Below are positions 30,524 to 41,858 of a stretch of DNA of 64,000 bases, piece after piece. Position 1 is the stretch's first letter. Every line of letters starts with the position of its first letter. Location of the stretch: positions 8,679,443 through 8,743,442 of the forward strand of contig CP154956.1 of the NCBI GenBank assembly GCA_039621445.1. Direction: 5' to 3'. Position numbers and translations under genes: made by a program. Below the pieces are notes generated by a model. That model did not search any database. It saw nothing but the letters and a program-made list of their open reading frames with translations, and was not told the origin of the DNA. The DNA comes from Euglena gracilis. Its lineage: Eukaryota > Euglenida > Euglenophyceae > Euglenales.

Positions 30524-30732
30524 AACCCCCCTCTCAAATAGCACCCCCCCCCCCCGGTGTGTTATTTGGGCACCCGAATTGGGGCCTCAGGGGGGGGTGT
30601 GTTATTTGGGGGGGGTGCGTTATTCTTATATGGAAAACCAAAGGAAAACAGGGGGTGTGTTATTTGGGCGCTCGAAATCGGCCCCCGAGGGGGGGTGTGT
30701 TATTTGGGGGGGGGTTATTTGGGAGGGGGGTT
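30524..30732. mobile_element. AAATAAC family TIR element, copy
   Basis: Left AACCCCCCTCTCAAATAGC, right TTATTTGGGAGGGGGGTT followed by TA. The left duplication reads CA, so one side has mutated. Internal words GTGTGTTATTTGGGCRCYCG are shared with 45739-45889 and 48714-48953. Confidence 0.7.
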
Positions 30733-31074
30733 TACCTTGACCGAGCATCCAGGCACTTTTAGCCGTATGTCCCTCCAGACTTCCCTCCCCCCGGGGTTGG
30801 TCAAATCCAGCCGGCCTGGAATCCCAAAGCGATCGTAAAGAAATGGCGTTGGGGTGACGTGGTGTGGTTCATGCTGAACTCCCTGCAGCTCACGGTGGAG
30901 ATGCACAGCCTGAAGGGGTCGGGGCTGTAATGGGAATCCCCACAACCTTATGGGTGGTGGATGGGCCAGCCCCTTTGGCAGCGAAGGAATTTTCGTTGCG
31001 CTGTAGTGGGTGGGGGGCACCTCTTGGGCAGTCATTATTTTTTTAAGGCGAGATTTCTCAATTTTTTAAGGCGT

Positions 31075-31210
31075 TTTTTAAGGTTTTTTTTAGGGTTTTA
31101 AGGTTTTTGAGGATTTTAAGAATTTTTTTAAGGTTTTTTAAGGCATTTTGGCAAAAAAATTTAAGGTTTTTTAAGGTTTTTTAAGGTTTTTTAAGGTTTT
31201 TTAAGGCGCC
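31075..31210. repeat. TTTTTTAAGG tandem repeat
   Basis: About a dozen units of AAGG(T)TTTTTT, the last five nearly perfect 10-mers. It lies directly before the exon candidate at 31275. Confidence 0.85.
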
Positions 31211-31274
31211 TTAAAAAAGTAATGCCTGCTCTTGGGTGGGGGCGTTGACCCTCCCATCAAGCTTTTCCATACAG

Positions 31275-31379
31275 CCCTGGAAGGGGGTGCTGGAGGCGGA
31301 GCTGAAGCAGCTGGCCTGCCGGAAGGTGGCGGAAGGGCAGGGCACGCTGTGGCAGAGCAGGCGGTTGGCACGGGGGTGA
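31275..31379 (+). CDS. Exon candidate, basic helix
   Basis: Acceptor CATACAG at 31274. Frame reads PWKGVLEAELKQLACRKVAE, GQGTLWQSRRLARG to TGA 31377-31379, or it may end at the donor GGAAG/GTGGCG at 31325. A typical amphipathic helix. Probably joined to 31642-31721 across the TGTGC array. Confidence 0.4.
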   Translation, partial: PWKGVLEAELKQLACRKVAEGQGTLWQSRRLARG

Positions 31380-31389
31380 ACGCTGCTTT

Positions 31390-31605
31390 GTGGCGATGCT
31401 GCTGTGCGTTTTGTGTTGTGTTGTGTTGTGTTGCGCTGGTTTATTGGTTGTTGTGTTGTTGTGCTGTGCTGTGCTGTGCTGTGCTGTGCTGTGCTGTGCT
31501 GTGCTGTGCTGTGCTGTGTTACGTTGGGTTGTGCTGTGCTGTGCTGTGCTGTGCTGTGCTGTGCTGTGTTACGTTGGGTTGTGCTGTGCTGTGTTAGGTG
31601 CATTT
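31390..31605. repeat. (TGTGC)n pentanucleotide array
   Basis: GCTGT/GTGCT repeats with two imperfect TGTTACGTTGGGT interruptions spaced 70 bp apart. The long cysteine/leucine/valine frames over this interval are by-products. Confidence 0.95.
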
Positions 31606-31641
31606 GTGTCACTTTCTCGGAAAATTTTCCCTGATTCACAG

Positions 31642-31721
31642 TGTCCCGGAGAAGCAGAATCAAGGCGGTGGCCCGAGAGCTGAACCAGATAGAGGCAAAG
31701 ACCCAAGAAATGAACCAGAGG
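31642..31721 (+). CDS. Coiled-coil exon candidate with consensus splice sites
   Basis: Acceptor TGATTCACAG ends 31641; donor CAGAGG/GTAAAT. Frame reads RRSRIKAVARELNQIEAKT, QEMNQR, a charged coiled-coil-like helix. The 80-nt length and good splice consensus support a real exon. Function unknown. Confidence 0.5.
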
Positions 31722-32849
31722 GTAAATCAATCCACAGGTGGGAGGAGGTTAAGTTGGGCTGGGAAGGACTTGTGCCAAATATTTTAAACAAAGTTAAATG
31801 TTTAATGTTTTGAAAATCAAACTTCCTGTGCCGTTCAAACTGTTACGTGTATTGTTCAAACTTTGTGTGTACGGGTCTGGCTGACCCACTTGATTCCCAT
31901 GTCTGCAATTCCTTTCGGCTCGGAGTCGCTTCAAAACGTTTTGGGGGCTTTGGAGATGAGGTACGTTTACACAGTGCATCCTTAAAGTGTGGTGTATTGC
32001 CCTCCTCCCCACCCTGATGTGCTTTAGAACAGGGGGAGAAGTGCGGTTTGCGTGGTTTTATTAATTTTATTTTACCATATATGTTTTTTTTTGGCTTTTT
32101 GGCACGTTTTTTCGTGACTTTTTTTTTTGCAATTTTTGCCTTTTTTTGTTGCAATTTTCGATTATTTTGAAACTGACATTTTCCTCATAATTCCGTGTAA
32201 TTCTTGTTATTTGATCCCATTCTTGCGTATTTTTTTTGTGTTTTTTTTTGCATTTTCGTAATCCTTGTGCTTTCCCCCCGTTTTTTTGTGTGCGTTTTTT
32301 TGCATTTTTTTTCCTCGAGGCGGGCAACCGGAGGTGGGGGTAAAAAATTGGTCACATCTAAAATTAGCCGGGAAAAAATTGGATGGACAAAAGTCGCCCA
32401 AAATATTTCTGGACGATTTCAAGGATTGTCTTGATGCCTCCCTGGAAAAGGCGTCCCAAATGACCGTTTTCTGGGCCAAAGGGTCGTGATATTTCCAAAA
32501 GGTGCCCAAATATTTCCTGACCATTTTCAGAAAAGTGCCCAATTTTTTCCGTCACCAATTTTTCCCCAACAAATCTTCTACATGACCAGTTTTCATCCCT
32601 CTGGTAGTTCATTCCTCCCCCCTTTCCACAATGTGCCCTGCACGGGATTCCGCTCTCATCCAAAAGTGGCTTGCGTCCCGCCGTGAGACGGCCAGGGTCT
32701 GATGCCTCAGCTTTCTGGCGCCGCGATTCCCTCAAACTCTTGTGAACGCTTGTCAACTGCCACTTCTGCTGCTCTTGCAATGGAAAAGAGGCTTGCTGTT
32801 GATAACTACAGTTGGGCGGTCCTTAAAGGATGGGATTCTTTTTTTTTTT

Positions 32850-33115
32850 GTTTAGGAACGCCCCTTGAAGACCGCCCTCAGGGCGAAGGGCTGGACAACG
32901 GCCGGTCTAGGCATCGAACAGGGTCGAAAATTCAAAAGCCGGAAAACACATTTTTTTAAGTTAACGTTTTTTTGGTGGTCCAAATTGAAAAAAAATTTCC
33001 CGCCAAAATCGACCTTTTTTTGCCAAAATATGGCCATTTTTCCTGTGTATTTTTTTTCACTGAATGTTCTGGGACGTTTTTTTTTTTTTGCTTAAGTACC
33101 GCCCTGAATTGCAGC
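32850..33115 (+). repeat. SINE-like dispersed repeat D, copy 1
   Basis: Begins GAAGACCGCCCT, contains GGCATCGAACAGGGTCGAAA and GCCAAAATATGGCCATTTTT, and ends with ACTGAATGTTCTGGGACG, T run, TAAGTACCGCCCT. Homologous to 39125-39395 and 43255-43555. The GGATCGAACGGGGTC word in the third copy resembles an inverted B box. Confidence 0.7.
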
Positions 33116-33417
33116 ACGACGCCACGTAACGTAATTACACCTTTGAAGCCTTTTTGAAGCCTGCAAATTTTATGCTAATTTGACTTGCTTCCCAAAAATC
33201 TCCCCTGTTGGACACCATATGTGTTGCAAAATCGGTGGGTTTATTCACGTGCCGGTTGGTCCTTAACGGTCCTCGGTTTTTTTTATTAAAAAAGCCCTGT
33301 GTTTTTTTTAAAAAAAACCTTGTTGAACGCCCTGCTCATATGTCCAAAGACTTTGTTTGGGTATCTTCCAATCCTGTCCCCCCCCCGCTCTTCAACATTG
33401 CCCTGAAACTGACCCAG

Positions 33418-33548
33418 CAGGAGGGACGGCAGGATCCCCAAAGCGTGGAGAATGCTGACCCCGAGGCGGACACTCCAACCAAACAGAATGAGGGCAAGCT
33501 GGCACGCGAGCTGGCAGAAAAGGAGGGGTCTGCGGAGGACGCCCAGGG
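33418..33548 (+). CDS. Exon candidate, acidic/charged
   Basis: Acceptor CTGACCCAG; donor CCCAGGG/GTGCCA. Frame: QEGRQDPQSVENADPEADT, then EGKLARELAEKEGSAEDAQG. Low hydrophobicity suggests a linker region. Upstream, the same frame reads LFNIALKLTQ. Confidence 0.4.
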
Positions 33549-33957
33549 GTGCCACGGGTTTCAGATGGGTCTCCCAAGTGGAGGTTTTTTTTTAAGAGAA
33601 GTTTGGGCGTGGGAAGGGGGGTTGGTGGATGGGTGGGTCCCCGCCAACCCCCCCCCCCCCCGGGTGGATGGGGGTTGGGTCGAGTGGGTACGAGTGGGTT
33701 TCTTCTATTTTCGGCGCGAAGCTTGAAAATTATTTGGAACCCAAAATTGACCGAGCCCCACCCAGCGGGGGGTAGGTGGGTCCAGACCCCCGCCCCCCCC
33801 CCCCCCATGGTCCCAAAAAACCCAAGGTTCCTCCTTGCCCACAGGAACTAAATCCCCAGATTTAAGCAACTGCCAAAGGCACTTTTGGGGGAGGGAGGTC
33901 ATGTCCCGGCACAAAATCAAAAAAAATGCAGGGACCCTCAAGGAAGGAGTTAAATTA

Positions 33958-34346
33958 CATTCCCCCCCCCCTGTCCTTGACACGCCTTGTCCATGACACA
34001 CCCCCCGTGTCAACCGCACTTTTCCCGTACCTAAAAAGAGTAAAGTATTTTTGACACACTTCACGTCTCTGGAGCTAATTGGTTGCCATTTTCTGCGCAG
34101 AACCATGGCTTTGAACTCATCTTCTTTTGAGTTTGGTGATTTAGTGAGATGTGAGCACTCCAATGGAGTTATTGTTGATGCTATGGTGATTGGGCCCTCA
34201 AACCGAGGTCCAGATTACTTGGCCATCATTTGCTGCATGTTTTGTGGTACGGTTCCCATGACACGGCGTGTCCATGACACACCCCCCGTGTCAACCGCAC
34301 TTTCCCCGTACTTTGGCGTGTCAACGACAAGGGGGGGGGGGGAATG
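33958..34346. mobile_element. TA-flanked TIR element, TGTCCTTGACAC family, short copy containing an exon-like segment
   Basis: TA at 33956-33957 and 34347-34348. Left end CATT, C run, TGTCCTTGACACG. Right end GTGTCAACGACAA, G run, AATG. Each arm also holds GTCCATGACACACCCCCCGT and CCGCACTTT(T/C)CCCGTAC. The 33958-34040 arm and the 34247-34346 arm flank the segment 34041-34246. Confidence 0.8.
34101..34246 (+). CDS. Exon candidate with start codon, SH3/Tudor-like fold possible
   Basis: Acceptor TTCTGCGCAG ends 34100, ATG 34105 in ACCATGG context, donor TTTGTG/GTACGG. Reads SSSFEFGDLVRCEHSNGVIV, DAMVIGPSNRGPDYLAIICC. The GDLV-R-C..G-x-I-V-x-A-x-V pattern of short strands suits a small beta-barrel, but no family can be named. 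It lies wholly inside the TIR element 33958-34346 and is AT-richer than the other exon candidates. Confidence 0.4.
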
Positions 34347-34559
34347 TACACCCCAAATGGCTGGAATGGAACTAAAAAGATATGAACAGTGCAACTCCTC
34401 CCCCTGAGACCAACAGGTGTGCGGAATAGCTCTCTGGACGGTAAAAAAAAAGTATGATTTGTCCTTTGCAAATGTAAAAGAAACGATATTTTCCCAAGGA
34501 TCTCTGAGCACTTCTTGATTATTTTTGCACTTTTTGATAAACCTATGAGCTAGGCCACA

Positions 34560-34604
34560 TCCGCCCGCCCACCCACCCACCCACCCACCCACACACACAC
34601 ACAG

Positions 34605-34635
<31 letters not shown>

Positions 34636-34765
34636 CACACACACACACACACATCACACATCACACATCACACACACACACACAACACACATCACACACA
34701 CATCACACACACACACACACACACGCACACACACACATAGAAATACACTTGCACGCACACGCATG
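34560..34765. repeat. (CA)n microsatellite with CCCA units
   Basis: CCCACCCACCCA followed by CA repeats interrupted by ATCACA. Minus-strand VCVCVC frames here are artefacts. Confidence 0.95.
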
Positions 34766-34814
34766 CGCGCACAACACAGGTCCAAACCAGACTTTTGCTT
34801 AAGGGATTGCAGTA

Positions 34815-35205
34815 CCCCCCCCCGGGGGGGGGGGGCTGGACTGCAGCTAGTCCAAATTTGGCTAGTAGGATTTCTAGCAGACCCCTGGGGGCGGTCTGCT
34901 AGCAGGGCTAGCTAGTGGAAAAATTTTTCCAGTGGAAATTTTTTTGGGACCCCCCAAAATGGCCCAAAATGCCCGTTTTTGGCCATTTTTGGGAATTTTT
35001 GCAACAAAATCAGCCAAAAACCTATTAAAAACCTCATTTTTCCCTCCGGCGCACAGCGCCGGAAGAAAATTTTTTTCCAGTTTGGGAACCCCCGGACCCC
35101 CCCCCCCTCGGGGGGGGAGGGGGGTCTACCTAGTCCATTTTTTCCAGTGTCTAGCCGATTGGCTTGCCAGTACCCCCCCCCCCCGGGCCTTAAGCAAAAG
35201 CCTGG
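34815..35205. repeat. CTAGCTAG / G-run and C-run inverted element
   Basis: TGCTTAAGGGATTGCAGTAC, C run, then CTAGTCCA, ..CTAGC words. At 35106-35190 GGGGGTCTACCTAGTCC and CAGTAC, C run, GGGCCTTAAGC. The outer AAGGGATTGCAGTACC..GGCCTTAAGC arrangement is roughly inverted, and TTTTGCTTAAG / CTTAAGCAAAAG match exactly. A TIR element of about 390 bp is likely. Confidence 0.55.
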
Positions 35206-35229
35206 TCCAAACTGCGATTGCTTGTGCTC

Positions 35230-35391
35230 CGCCACCTCCCTGCTGCCACCCCGATTTGGCACCTGCTCAGCCGGCTGCGGGAGGCGGTGGCCCAGGGGAT
35301 GCAGCAGGTGGCTCTGCTGTGGCTGCAGAAGATGAAGTCGTTCGTGGAGGTGGAGGAGGGCCTGCAGGCCAGGGGGCTGGAGAGCCTCTGA
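35230..35391 (+). CDS. Exon candidate, amphipathic helix
   Basis: Frame to TGA 35389: IWHLLSRLREAVAQGMQQVA, LLWLQKMKSFVEVEEGLQAR. Strongly helical, G/C third positions. A natural start within the window is not evident, so it is probably an internal or terminal exon. It lies just outside the inverted element ending at about 35205. Confidence 0.5.
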   Translation, partial: RHLPAATPIWHLLSRLREAVAQGMQQVALLWLQKMKSFVEVEEGLQARGLESL

Positions 35392-36529
35392 CCCCTCACT
35401 CCAAATGGCGAAGCACCCCTGGCGCAGGATACTGAGTGAGCGTTGGTTTTGCAGAAGGGGGTGGGGTGTCGCCACTCTTCTTCTTCTCCGGTGGGAAGCT
35501 CCTAGGAAAGCAAAGTTTCCTCCACATATTTTGGCCAAATTTTCCGCAAAAGCACGGGTTTCGTTGCTTTTTTGACCCCCCCCCATTTTTTTACATCGGA
35601 TTGCACTGGTTTTTTTTATTGGTTTGGTGGTGTTGTTTTTCCTGCTGAAGAGCGATCAACCTTGCACAATTATTTTGCTGCTGACAACAAATCACTGTGA
35701 GGACTTGCACTCGTTTTGGCAGCGTCATGCGTGCCCTTATGCAGTGCTTGCACAGCATGCGTGCATTTATGCACTGTTTTGGGAGATGCCGTCGTGAAGC
35801 TTCAAAAAAGGGGTATGAAAAATTTTGGCACACCACAGGTATAATGAGTTTTGCAGTGTACATGGTGGTTGGATTCAGAGATAAAGCGCGGCTATAGGGG
35901 TTTGACAGTGGTGGTCAGGGTGAGAAGTGGCAGATAAGCACCCATTGTAAAAATATGAAAAAGTCACCCTGCCATGTTCCGGGTGGTGGACAATGCGTGG
36001 CGATGACACAACCCTCCCAAGTGGTGAGACAGGAGCCCACTTTTGGACAGCTGCCTCTGTGTGGGGGTGCGCTGCTGTTTGGTGTTGCCCAAATTTATTC
36101 CTAAACAGAAGGAGTAACCGACCATGGGACAGCCGTCTCGGCCGGCCTGGGGGGAGGTGGATCGGGACCCCACTCCTGTGTTCCAAGCCAGAGCGATTCG
36201 ATGCAACCCATCAGAACATATGACGGCGATGAGACGGCATCAACCTCTTACTAATTGACTTGACTGTCGTACTAATTTCTTAACAAATAACTTTCCTCAA
36301 AAATCGATCGATCACTTGCAGCCAGGGAATTTCCAAAGCCAGACCCCCTCCCCCGCGGGGTTGAGTGGTAATAAAGTTTTCGCAGCCTGGCAAAGCTGAG
36401 CTGGACCACAAAATGCTGAAAATTTTTTGAAAAAAGGGGGCAAAATGCCATAAATGACAGCGTGGTTTGATTTCCACCTCAAAATCTTGGCAAAAAAGTC
36501 AGCTGAATCTGGGCTGTTTTAGCTTGTTT

Positions 36530-37065
36530 TCAGGGTGCCCACCAGGTCCATCATGTCAGCCGGTAGGACCCACCCCCCTGGATCCCCAAGGGGGGGGGGT
36601 CCACCATTTTCCCATCCGGCATCTGTTTTTGTTGAAAAAAATTTCGGGCATTGTTTTGAAGCCCCTTAAAATTTTTTCTGTTCTTTTTTTATCCAGGGGG
36701 GAGGGGGAGGGGGGGCGACCCCGGGAGGGTCCGGGACCCCCCCCCCGTCTCACTTGATACCCTGGGAGTGGGTGAGTCTGACCTTCCCCCCCCCCCCCAG
36801 GGTTGGGGGCCCCCTGGGGGGGGCAGGGCTGTACGGATCCCCGAAACCCCATGGGGTCACCCCCCACCAGTAACCCCAACCAACCCAACCCCCCCACCAG
36901 TAATTCTGGTGGCGATTTTTTAGGTCAACGTTTCTCCTTCGACGCCGAAGGAATTTTTTTTCTGCAGCTGCTGTGGTGGGTGGGGTGCGGGGTCGACCCA
37001 CCCCCACCTCCCAGGGGGGTGGACCACCACCCCCCACCAGGCCTTGTCCTTAAGAAATTTTCTGC
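36530..37065. repeat. GGACCCACCCCC / GGGTGGG inverted blocks
   Basis: GGTGCCCACCAGGTCCA at 36534 recurs at 37927, and TTTGGAGGGTCCAGCCGAAA at 37362 recurs at 38205. Between are GTGGGTGGGGTG and CCACCCCCCACCAG blocks in both orientations. Several diverged elements; none delimited. Confidence 0.45.
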
Positions 37066-37489
37066 TTGCAACATTTCCCTCCAAGAGCAACAAAATGGAT
37101 GTGTGGCTGCATTGCACCCATGTCCCAAGGCTCCTATCCGGCAATGTATGTGCCGTTTTCATTAAAAACGATGTGAATTTTGTCTGAATTATGAAGCAAA
37201 GGTGAAATGAAATCATTCCAACGTCATTGACCATGAAATTTCTTAAGCCCCACCCGTCCGCTGGGGGGGTTCCAGCACATACATCGCTTAAAGGTTTTTC
37301 CAGCTGCAACAGCATCCCCCGGGGGGGGGGGGGGGGCTGCTGCTGGCCCTCTGGCCAGGCGCCTTTGGAGGGTCCAGCCGAAATTTTTGGAAAAAAAAGT
37401 GTTCAAAAACGGCAAAAAATGGGTGTTTTGGGTGTGTCGGTGAGTCGTGGTTTTCTTTTTTAAGGTATTGAGTTTCTAGGGTCAGGTCA

Positions 37490-37741
37490 ATCAGTTTTTT
37501 TTTTTTTTTGGTGGTTTTTTTTTTTTTTTTTTTTTGTTTTGTTTTGCGCTCGTTTTATTTTTTTTGCTTTTTGTTCTTTTTGTGCCGTCGTGAAGTTTGG
37601 GTGATTTTTTTTCATGTTTTTTTTTTTGTTTTTTATTTTTTTTTTTGCCATGTTCTCGGGTGGGGGTGTGGGATTTTTTGTCTGTTTTGGTGGGTTTTCT
37701 TTTGTTTTGCTTTTTTCCTTTTTGTGGGTGGTTTTTTTTTT

Positions 37742-37785
<44 letters not shown>

Positions 37786-37799
37786 TGCATTTTTTTTTT

Positions 37800-37831
<32 letters not shown>

Positions 37832-38057
37832 TTTTTTTCTTTTTTTTCTTTTTTTTTTTTTTTCTTTTTTCTTTGTCTTTTTTTTTTTTCAAAATCTTGT
37901 TTTTTTCTTTTTTTCTTGTTTTCTAGGGTGCCCACCAGGTCCATTTTTTTTTTTTCTTTTTTTTGAAAAAAATTTTTGTTTTTTAAAATTTTTTTTTTTT
38001 TTTTTTTTTAATTCTTTTTTTATTTTTTTTTCTATTAGATTTTTTTTTTTTTTTTTT

Positions 38058-38102
<45 letters not shown>

Positions 38103-38167
38103 CAATTGTTTTTTTGTTTTTTTTCGTTTTTATTAAAACGTTCATTTTTCATTTTCTATGCCCACCC

Positions 38168-38199
<32 letters not shown>

Positions 38200-38205
38200 C
38201 GCCAT
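37490..38205. repeat. Poly-T rich tract (~700 bp)
   Basis: T runs of 10-60 bases with sparse G, C or A. The phenylalanine-rich + frames and lysine-rich minus frames are artefacts of composition. Confidence 0.95.
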
Positions 38206-38889
38206 TTGGAGGGTCCAGCCGAAATTTTTTTTTCAAAAAACGTTTTTTTGGCGTTGCAGGTTCTCTTTTTTCAAAACTGTGTGTCCGACCTTGGCTTGGC
38301 CTGGCCCACCTCAGGTCCAGCGGGTCCCACCCCCCCCCCCCCCCCCCGGGCGGATGGGCTTGCAGGCAGCCCAAATTTCAAGCCAGCCCAACTATCTAGC
38401 CTAAGCCCAGCACCCCCCCCCCCCGGGGTCCTTAAAGAGATGTAAAATGCTGGTAGCCAGCATTTTCCCCCAGCCAGCACCTCCCAGCTGAGCTGCACAC
38501 CGCCGGGGTCGAGTGGTTATAAGGTTTTTGCAGCTTGGCAAAGCCAGGCTGGACCGATCTTTTTGGCACAAAGCACCAAAAATTTGGAAACAGGATCAGA
38601 AATGGCCAAATATGGCCTTTTTTGAGGCTTGTTTTTTGGGGGTTTTCGCTTCAAAATTTTGGCTGGGGGGATTCGGCCCGGCCGACAAACTTCTGGCTGA
38701 AAAACCCCACCCCGCAACCCAGCCGGATTTGGGCTTTTTTGCCTGTTTTTGGGTGCCAGCCCGCAGGACACACCCCCGCTGCACCCCCACCTGGGGCCCA
38801 GCTACACCTTTTCCCAGCTGGCCGGCTGGACCCCCCCCCCCCGCCACACCCGGGGTCAAGAAAATACCTGTTTTGGACCCCTCCCACCC

Positions 38890-39015
38890 GGGGGTTCCCA
38901 ACTTCCTGTGGGCGGCGGAGCTGTCGGAGGAGGGAGAGGACGGCGAGTCGCTGCAGTTCAAGCTGCAGTCTCACTTGCAGCAGTACATCGACATCCAGAG
39001 CCTAGATTCACTTGA
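38890..39015 (+). CDS. Exon candidate, acidic then helical
   Basis: Frame: NFLWAAELSEEGEDGESLQF, KLQSHLQQYIDIQSLDS. G/C third positions, protein-like. It runs directly into the TGTGACC array, where the frame stays open (LCDLCDPCD); a donor is probably before that. Function unknown. Confidence 0.45.
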   Translation, partial: GGSQLPVGGGAVGGGRGRRVAAVQAAVSLAAVHRHPEPRFT

Positions 39016-39039
39016 TCTTTGCGCTGGGATCATTTTGAC

Positions 39040-39132
39040 GCTGTGTGACCTGTGTGACCTGTGTGACCCATGTGACCTGTGTGACCTGTGCGACCTGTGT
39101 GACCCATGTGACCTGTGTGACCTGTGTGGTTA
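39040..39132. repeat. TGTGACCTG 9-mer tandem array
   Basis: About ten 9-bp units TGTGACCTG with CCA and TGC variants; being a multiple of three, it keeps the adjacent frame open. Confidence 0.9.
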
Positions 39133-39395
39133 CCGCCCCTTGAGGACTGTCTTTAGGCCTACAGGACGGCCAAACGCTGATCTGGGCATCAAACGAGTCA
39201 AAAATTGAATAGTCAGTTTTTTTTTGAAGTTTTGGGAGGATGGACAGCGGTCTAGGGATGCCAGAAATAACTTTTTCCCCGAACTCCACCCGTTTTGTCA
39301 AAATCCGGCCATTTTTTTCATCCATTTTGCCTGTGGGTTTCGCATTGAATGTGCCGGGACGGGATTCATTTTTGCTTCAAGGCGTCCACCTCCCA
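39125..39395 (+). repeat. SINE-like dispersed repeat D, copy 2
   Basis: ACCGCCCCTTGAGGACTG, GGGCATCAAACGAGTCAAAA, GTCAAAATCCGGCCATTTTT, CATTGAATGTGCCGGGACGG, TTTGCTTCAAGGCGTCC in the same order as the other two copies. Confidence 0.7.
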
Positions 39396-39660
39396 CCACC
39401 GATTCAATGCCAAGTTGGGAAAATTCGAAATTATTATGGGTCCCTAATCTCGACAGGTGTGTGCAAATCTTCTTGGGAATTCTGCCAAATAACAATGCCA
39501 TTGTAACCAACAACAAACTTTTTTTTGCACGTTTTTTTTTCTTTCAATTTTGGGGAGCTTGACATTTTGGCAGGCTGTAGTTGGGAGGTGGCCTTGAAGG
39601 GATGGGATCCCCCCCCGTCCCCCGGCTGCGGTCATGTGACCTTTGGTGGTCGCACGACAG

Positions 39661-39780
39661 GGGTCTCGAAGTGGATCTATGATCCTGAGCCTCGTGCACT
39701 CGCTGAAGACGCTGACCGTCTTCGTTCCCGTGGGGGACCTGGCCATCCTTATCAAGTGCACATTCGGGGATGGCGTTGAC
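39661..39780 (+). CDS. Exon candidate
   Basis: Acceptor GCACGACAG ends 39660. Frame: GSRSGSMILSLVHSLKTLTV, FVPVGDLAILIKCTFGDGV, ending beside a C run. Hydrophobic helix/strand composition. Donor uncertain. Function unknown. Confidence 0.4.
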
Positions 39781-39869
39781 CACCCACTACACCCCCCCCC
39801 CCCATCTTGCTGGGTGACCGCCCACAGATTAATAGTACAGCCTCCCTGGTTGTGGCTTGTCACGGTTGT

Positions 39870-40024
39870 TTCCGCCGAATATGATTCCGTCCCCGGCCCT
39901 GCTGCACATCCCATGTGAGGTGGTGTTTCCCCCGCTGGCCTCCCTGGAGTCGGCGGCGCAGGAGGACGGCATGCCCCCAGCTGCGCTGAAGCTGATGGCA
40001 GCACCAGGAATCGACCACTGTTGA
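39870..40024 (+). CDS. Exon candidate, terminal
   Basis: Frame to TGA 40022-40024: IPSPALLHIPCEVVFPPLAS, LESAAQEDGMPPAALKLMAA. Proline and alanine rich, G/C third positions. It may be an alternative or terminal exon; no domain. Confidence 0.4.
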
Positions 40025-40600
40025 CATCCCCATGGGGCTGGTATTGACAACCAATTTTTATGGTTCACCTCTCCTCCCTGAAATGGGCGTTCGGCTGCTG
40101 GTCACAGCAGCTGAAAGTTGGTGAATTATTTTCATCGGCAGAGGTCAGCAAAGGGTCATTGAAGGAGTCGGGGTAGGGTTCAGATTTTCAGGCTGACGCG
40201 GGGCTAAATGTTTTGCCTAACTTGTCTCTAAAGAAAAGCCAAACGATGCCCTAAAGCTAAGCCTAATTCAGGCCAAACAGTCTCCAAGCTTAGGGGTAGG
40301 TGGGGGGGCACAAGTTAACTGCTGTCATTTCACCATATGTAACCATGTTCAATATGCCCATCTTATTGCAAAATAACAAACATACACAGACGTACATGTG
40401 AGACATCCACGCACCGCGGGTTCTCCCAGGATCCGGAACTAGGTGGAATTTGGTGTAGTTGGATAATTTTTGAGCGTTTTTGAGGTTTTATTTATTATAT
40501 AATTATTTTGCCTACGTATTTAGCCTCCGTCTTCCCATCTGGGGCAGCTAACGTCTCTCACGTGGCACACGAAGCATTTGTTCCACCTTTCGCCCACCAG

Positions 40601-40740
40601 AGCCGCTTCGGAGCGCCTCCCGGCGCTGCTGAATGCGCTGCAGGCGATGCGATCATTCACCGGCAGCCGCCCCGAGGCGGACCTGGAGCAGGCTGCTTTT
40701 TTGCTTGGATCTCCATTCGATTCTCAGTCCCCCCCCCAGG
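40601..40740 (+). CDS. Exon candidate, helical
   Basis: Acceptor TTCGCCCACCAG ends 40600. Frame: ASERLPALLNALQAMRSFTG, SRPEADLEQAAFLLGSPF. Amphipathic helices. Donor not certain. Confidence 0.45.
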
Positions 40741-41814
40741 AGGCTGATTTTTGTGCACGCCATGTGGATTTGTGGAGGTGGAGGTGGAGGTGGATGTGTG
40801 GATGTGTGATGGGGGACCTCCAAAGGGTCTGTAGAGGAAGCCTGGCCTGGAGGTGCGCACGTTCCTGCGCAAGAACCAGCTTGCTGTAGTCGCAACTCAG
40901 TGGACGCCAGCATTTCTAAATCCTCCATGATACCGCGGAACCCTTTGTCGTTTGCTGATCCCAGATAGGCACGCCCCCCTCCCCGACCGGCACACGCCTT
41001 TTTCAACGGCAGGAGTGACCTTGCACCCCACTTGTTGTGCGTGTGTGTGTGTGTTTCTGCATGCATGGGCGGGTGTGGGTGTGTTTCGTCACATGGTTTT
41101 CCTTCTCTCTGTTCCGAAGGGAGTGCAGGATTAGGGTGAGGATTCGTGTTTCTTGACGTTGAGGCAGGTGCACTGCCAACCTCCTAAAATGCACAAATTG
41201 AAGCCTTTTAATTTGTTGTGCATGTGTGAGTGCATGTGTGTGCATGCGCGTGTGTGTGTGTGTGGCTGTGTGCGTGAATGTGTGCCTGTATGTGTGTATC
41301 TCTCTCTTCTGAATCAGTGTTGCTGGATGAACTCCATGGGAGACGACGTGTGTGCTTGTGGGGGAAGTGCGTTGTCAGTCGGTGTGGTGCGCGTGTGTTG
41401 TCAGTCTGACAACCCTCGTCCCTGACCGCTCTTGTCTGTGTGGTGCAGACCGTTAAAAACGAGCTCTGCATAACCCTCACGGGGGGTGGGGGGGGGGAGG
41501 TGCTGAAAAAAAAAGGGCCCCAAAAACAAGGCAGCGCAGGACGGAAAAATGGCTCCACCCCCCCCCTCTGGGACAGCACCCTTTGGACCCTTTGGGGAGG
41601 GCTAGTCGAGGCCCTTTCGGTGTGGAGAAAGGAAGAAAAATACGGAAGGCACCCGGAGGCCTGGGGCGTACCCAATTAGTGTAACTGGGAGTACCCAATT
41701 AGAAGCTGCCAGTCCTGGGGTCGCAGCACCAACCCCTGGGGAAGGGGGTGGCCCGAGCCGTGGTTGCTCAGCAGAACTGCCGCGAGTTTAGCTCACAAAC
41801 CTTATCTGTCTCAC

Positions 41815-41820
41815 AAAGTT

Positions 41821-41858
<38 letters not shown>

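Noticed and set aside
31232-31683. Cysteine/leucine/valine-rich ORFs
   Set aside because: Translation of the TGTGC pentanucleotide array in several frames.
37508-38399. Phenylalanine-rich ORFs
   Set aside because: Poly-T tract; no non-repetitive segment long enough to support coding.
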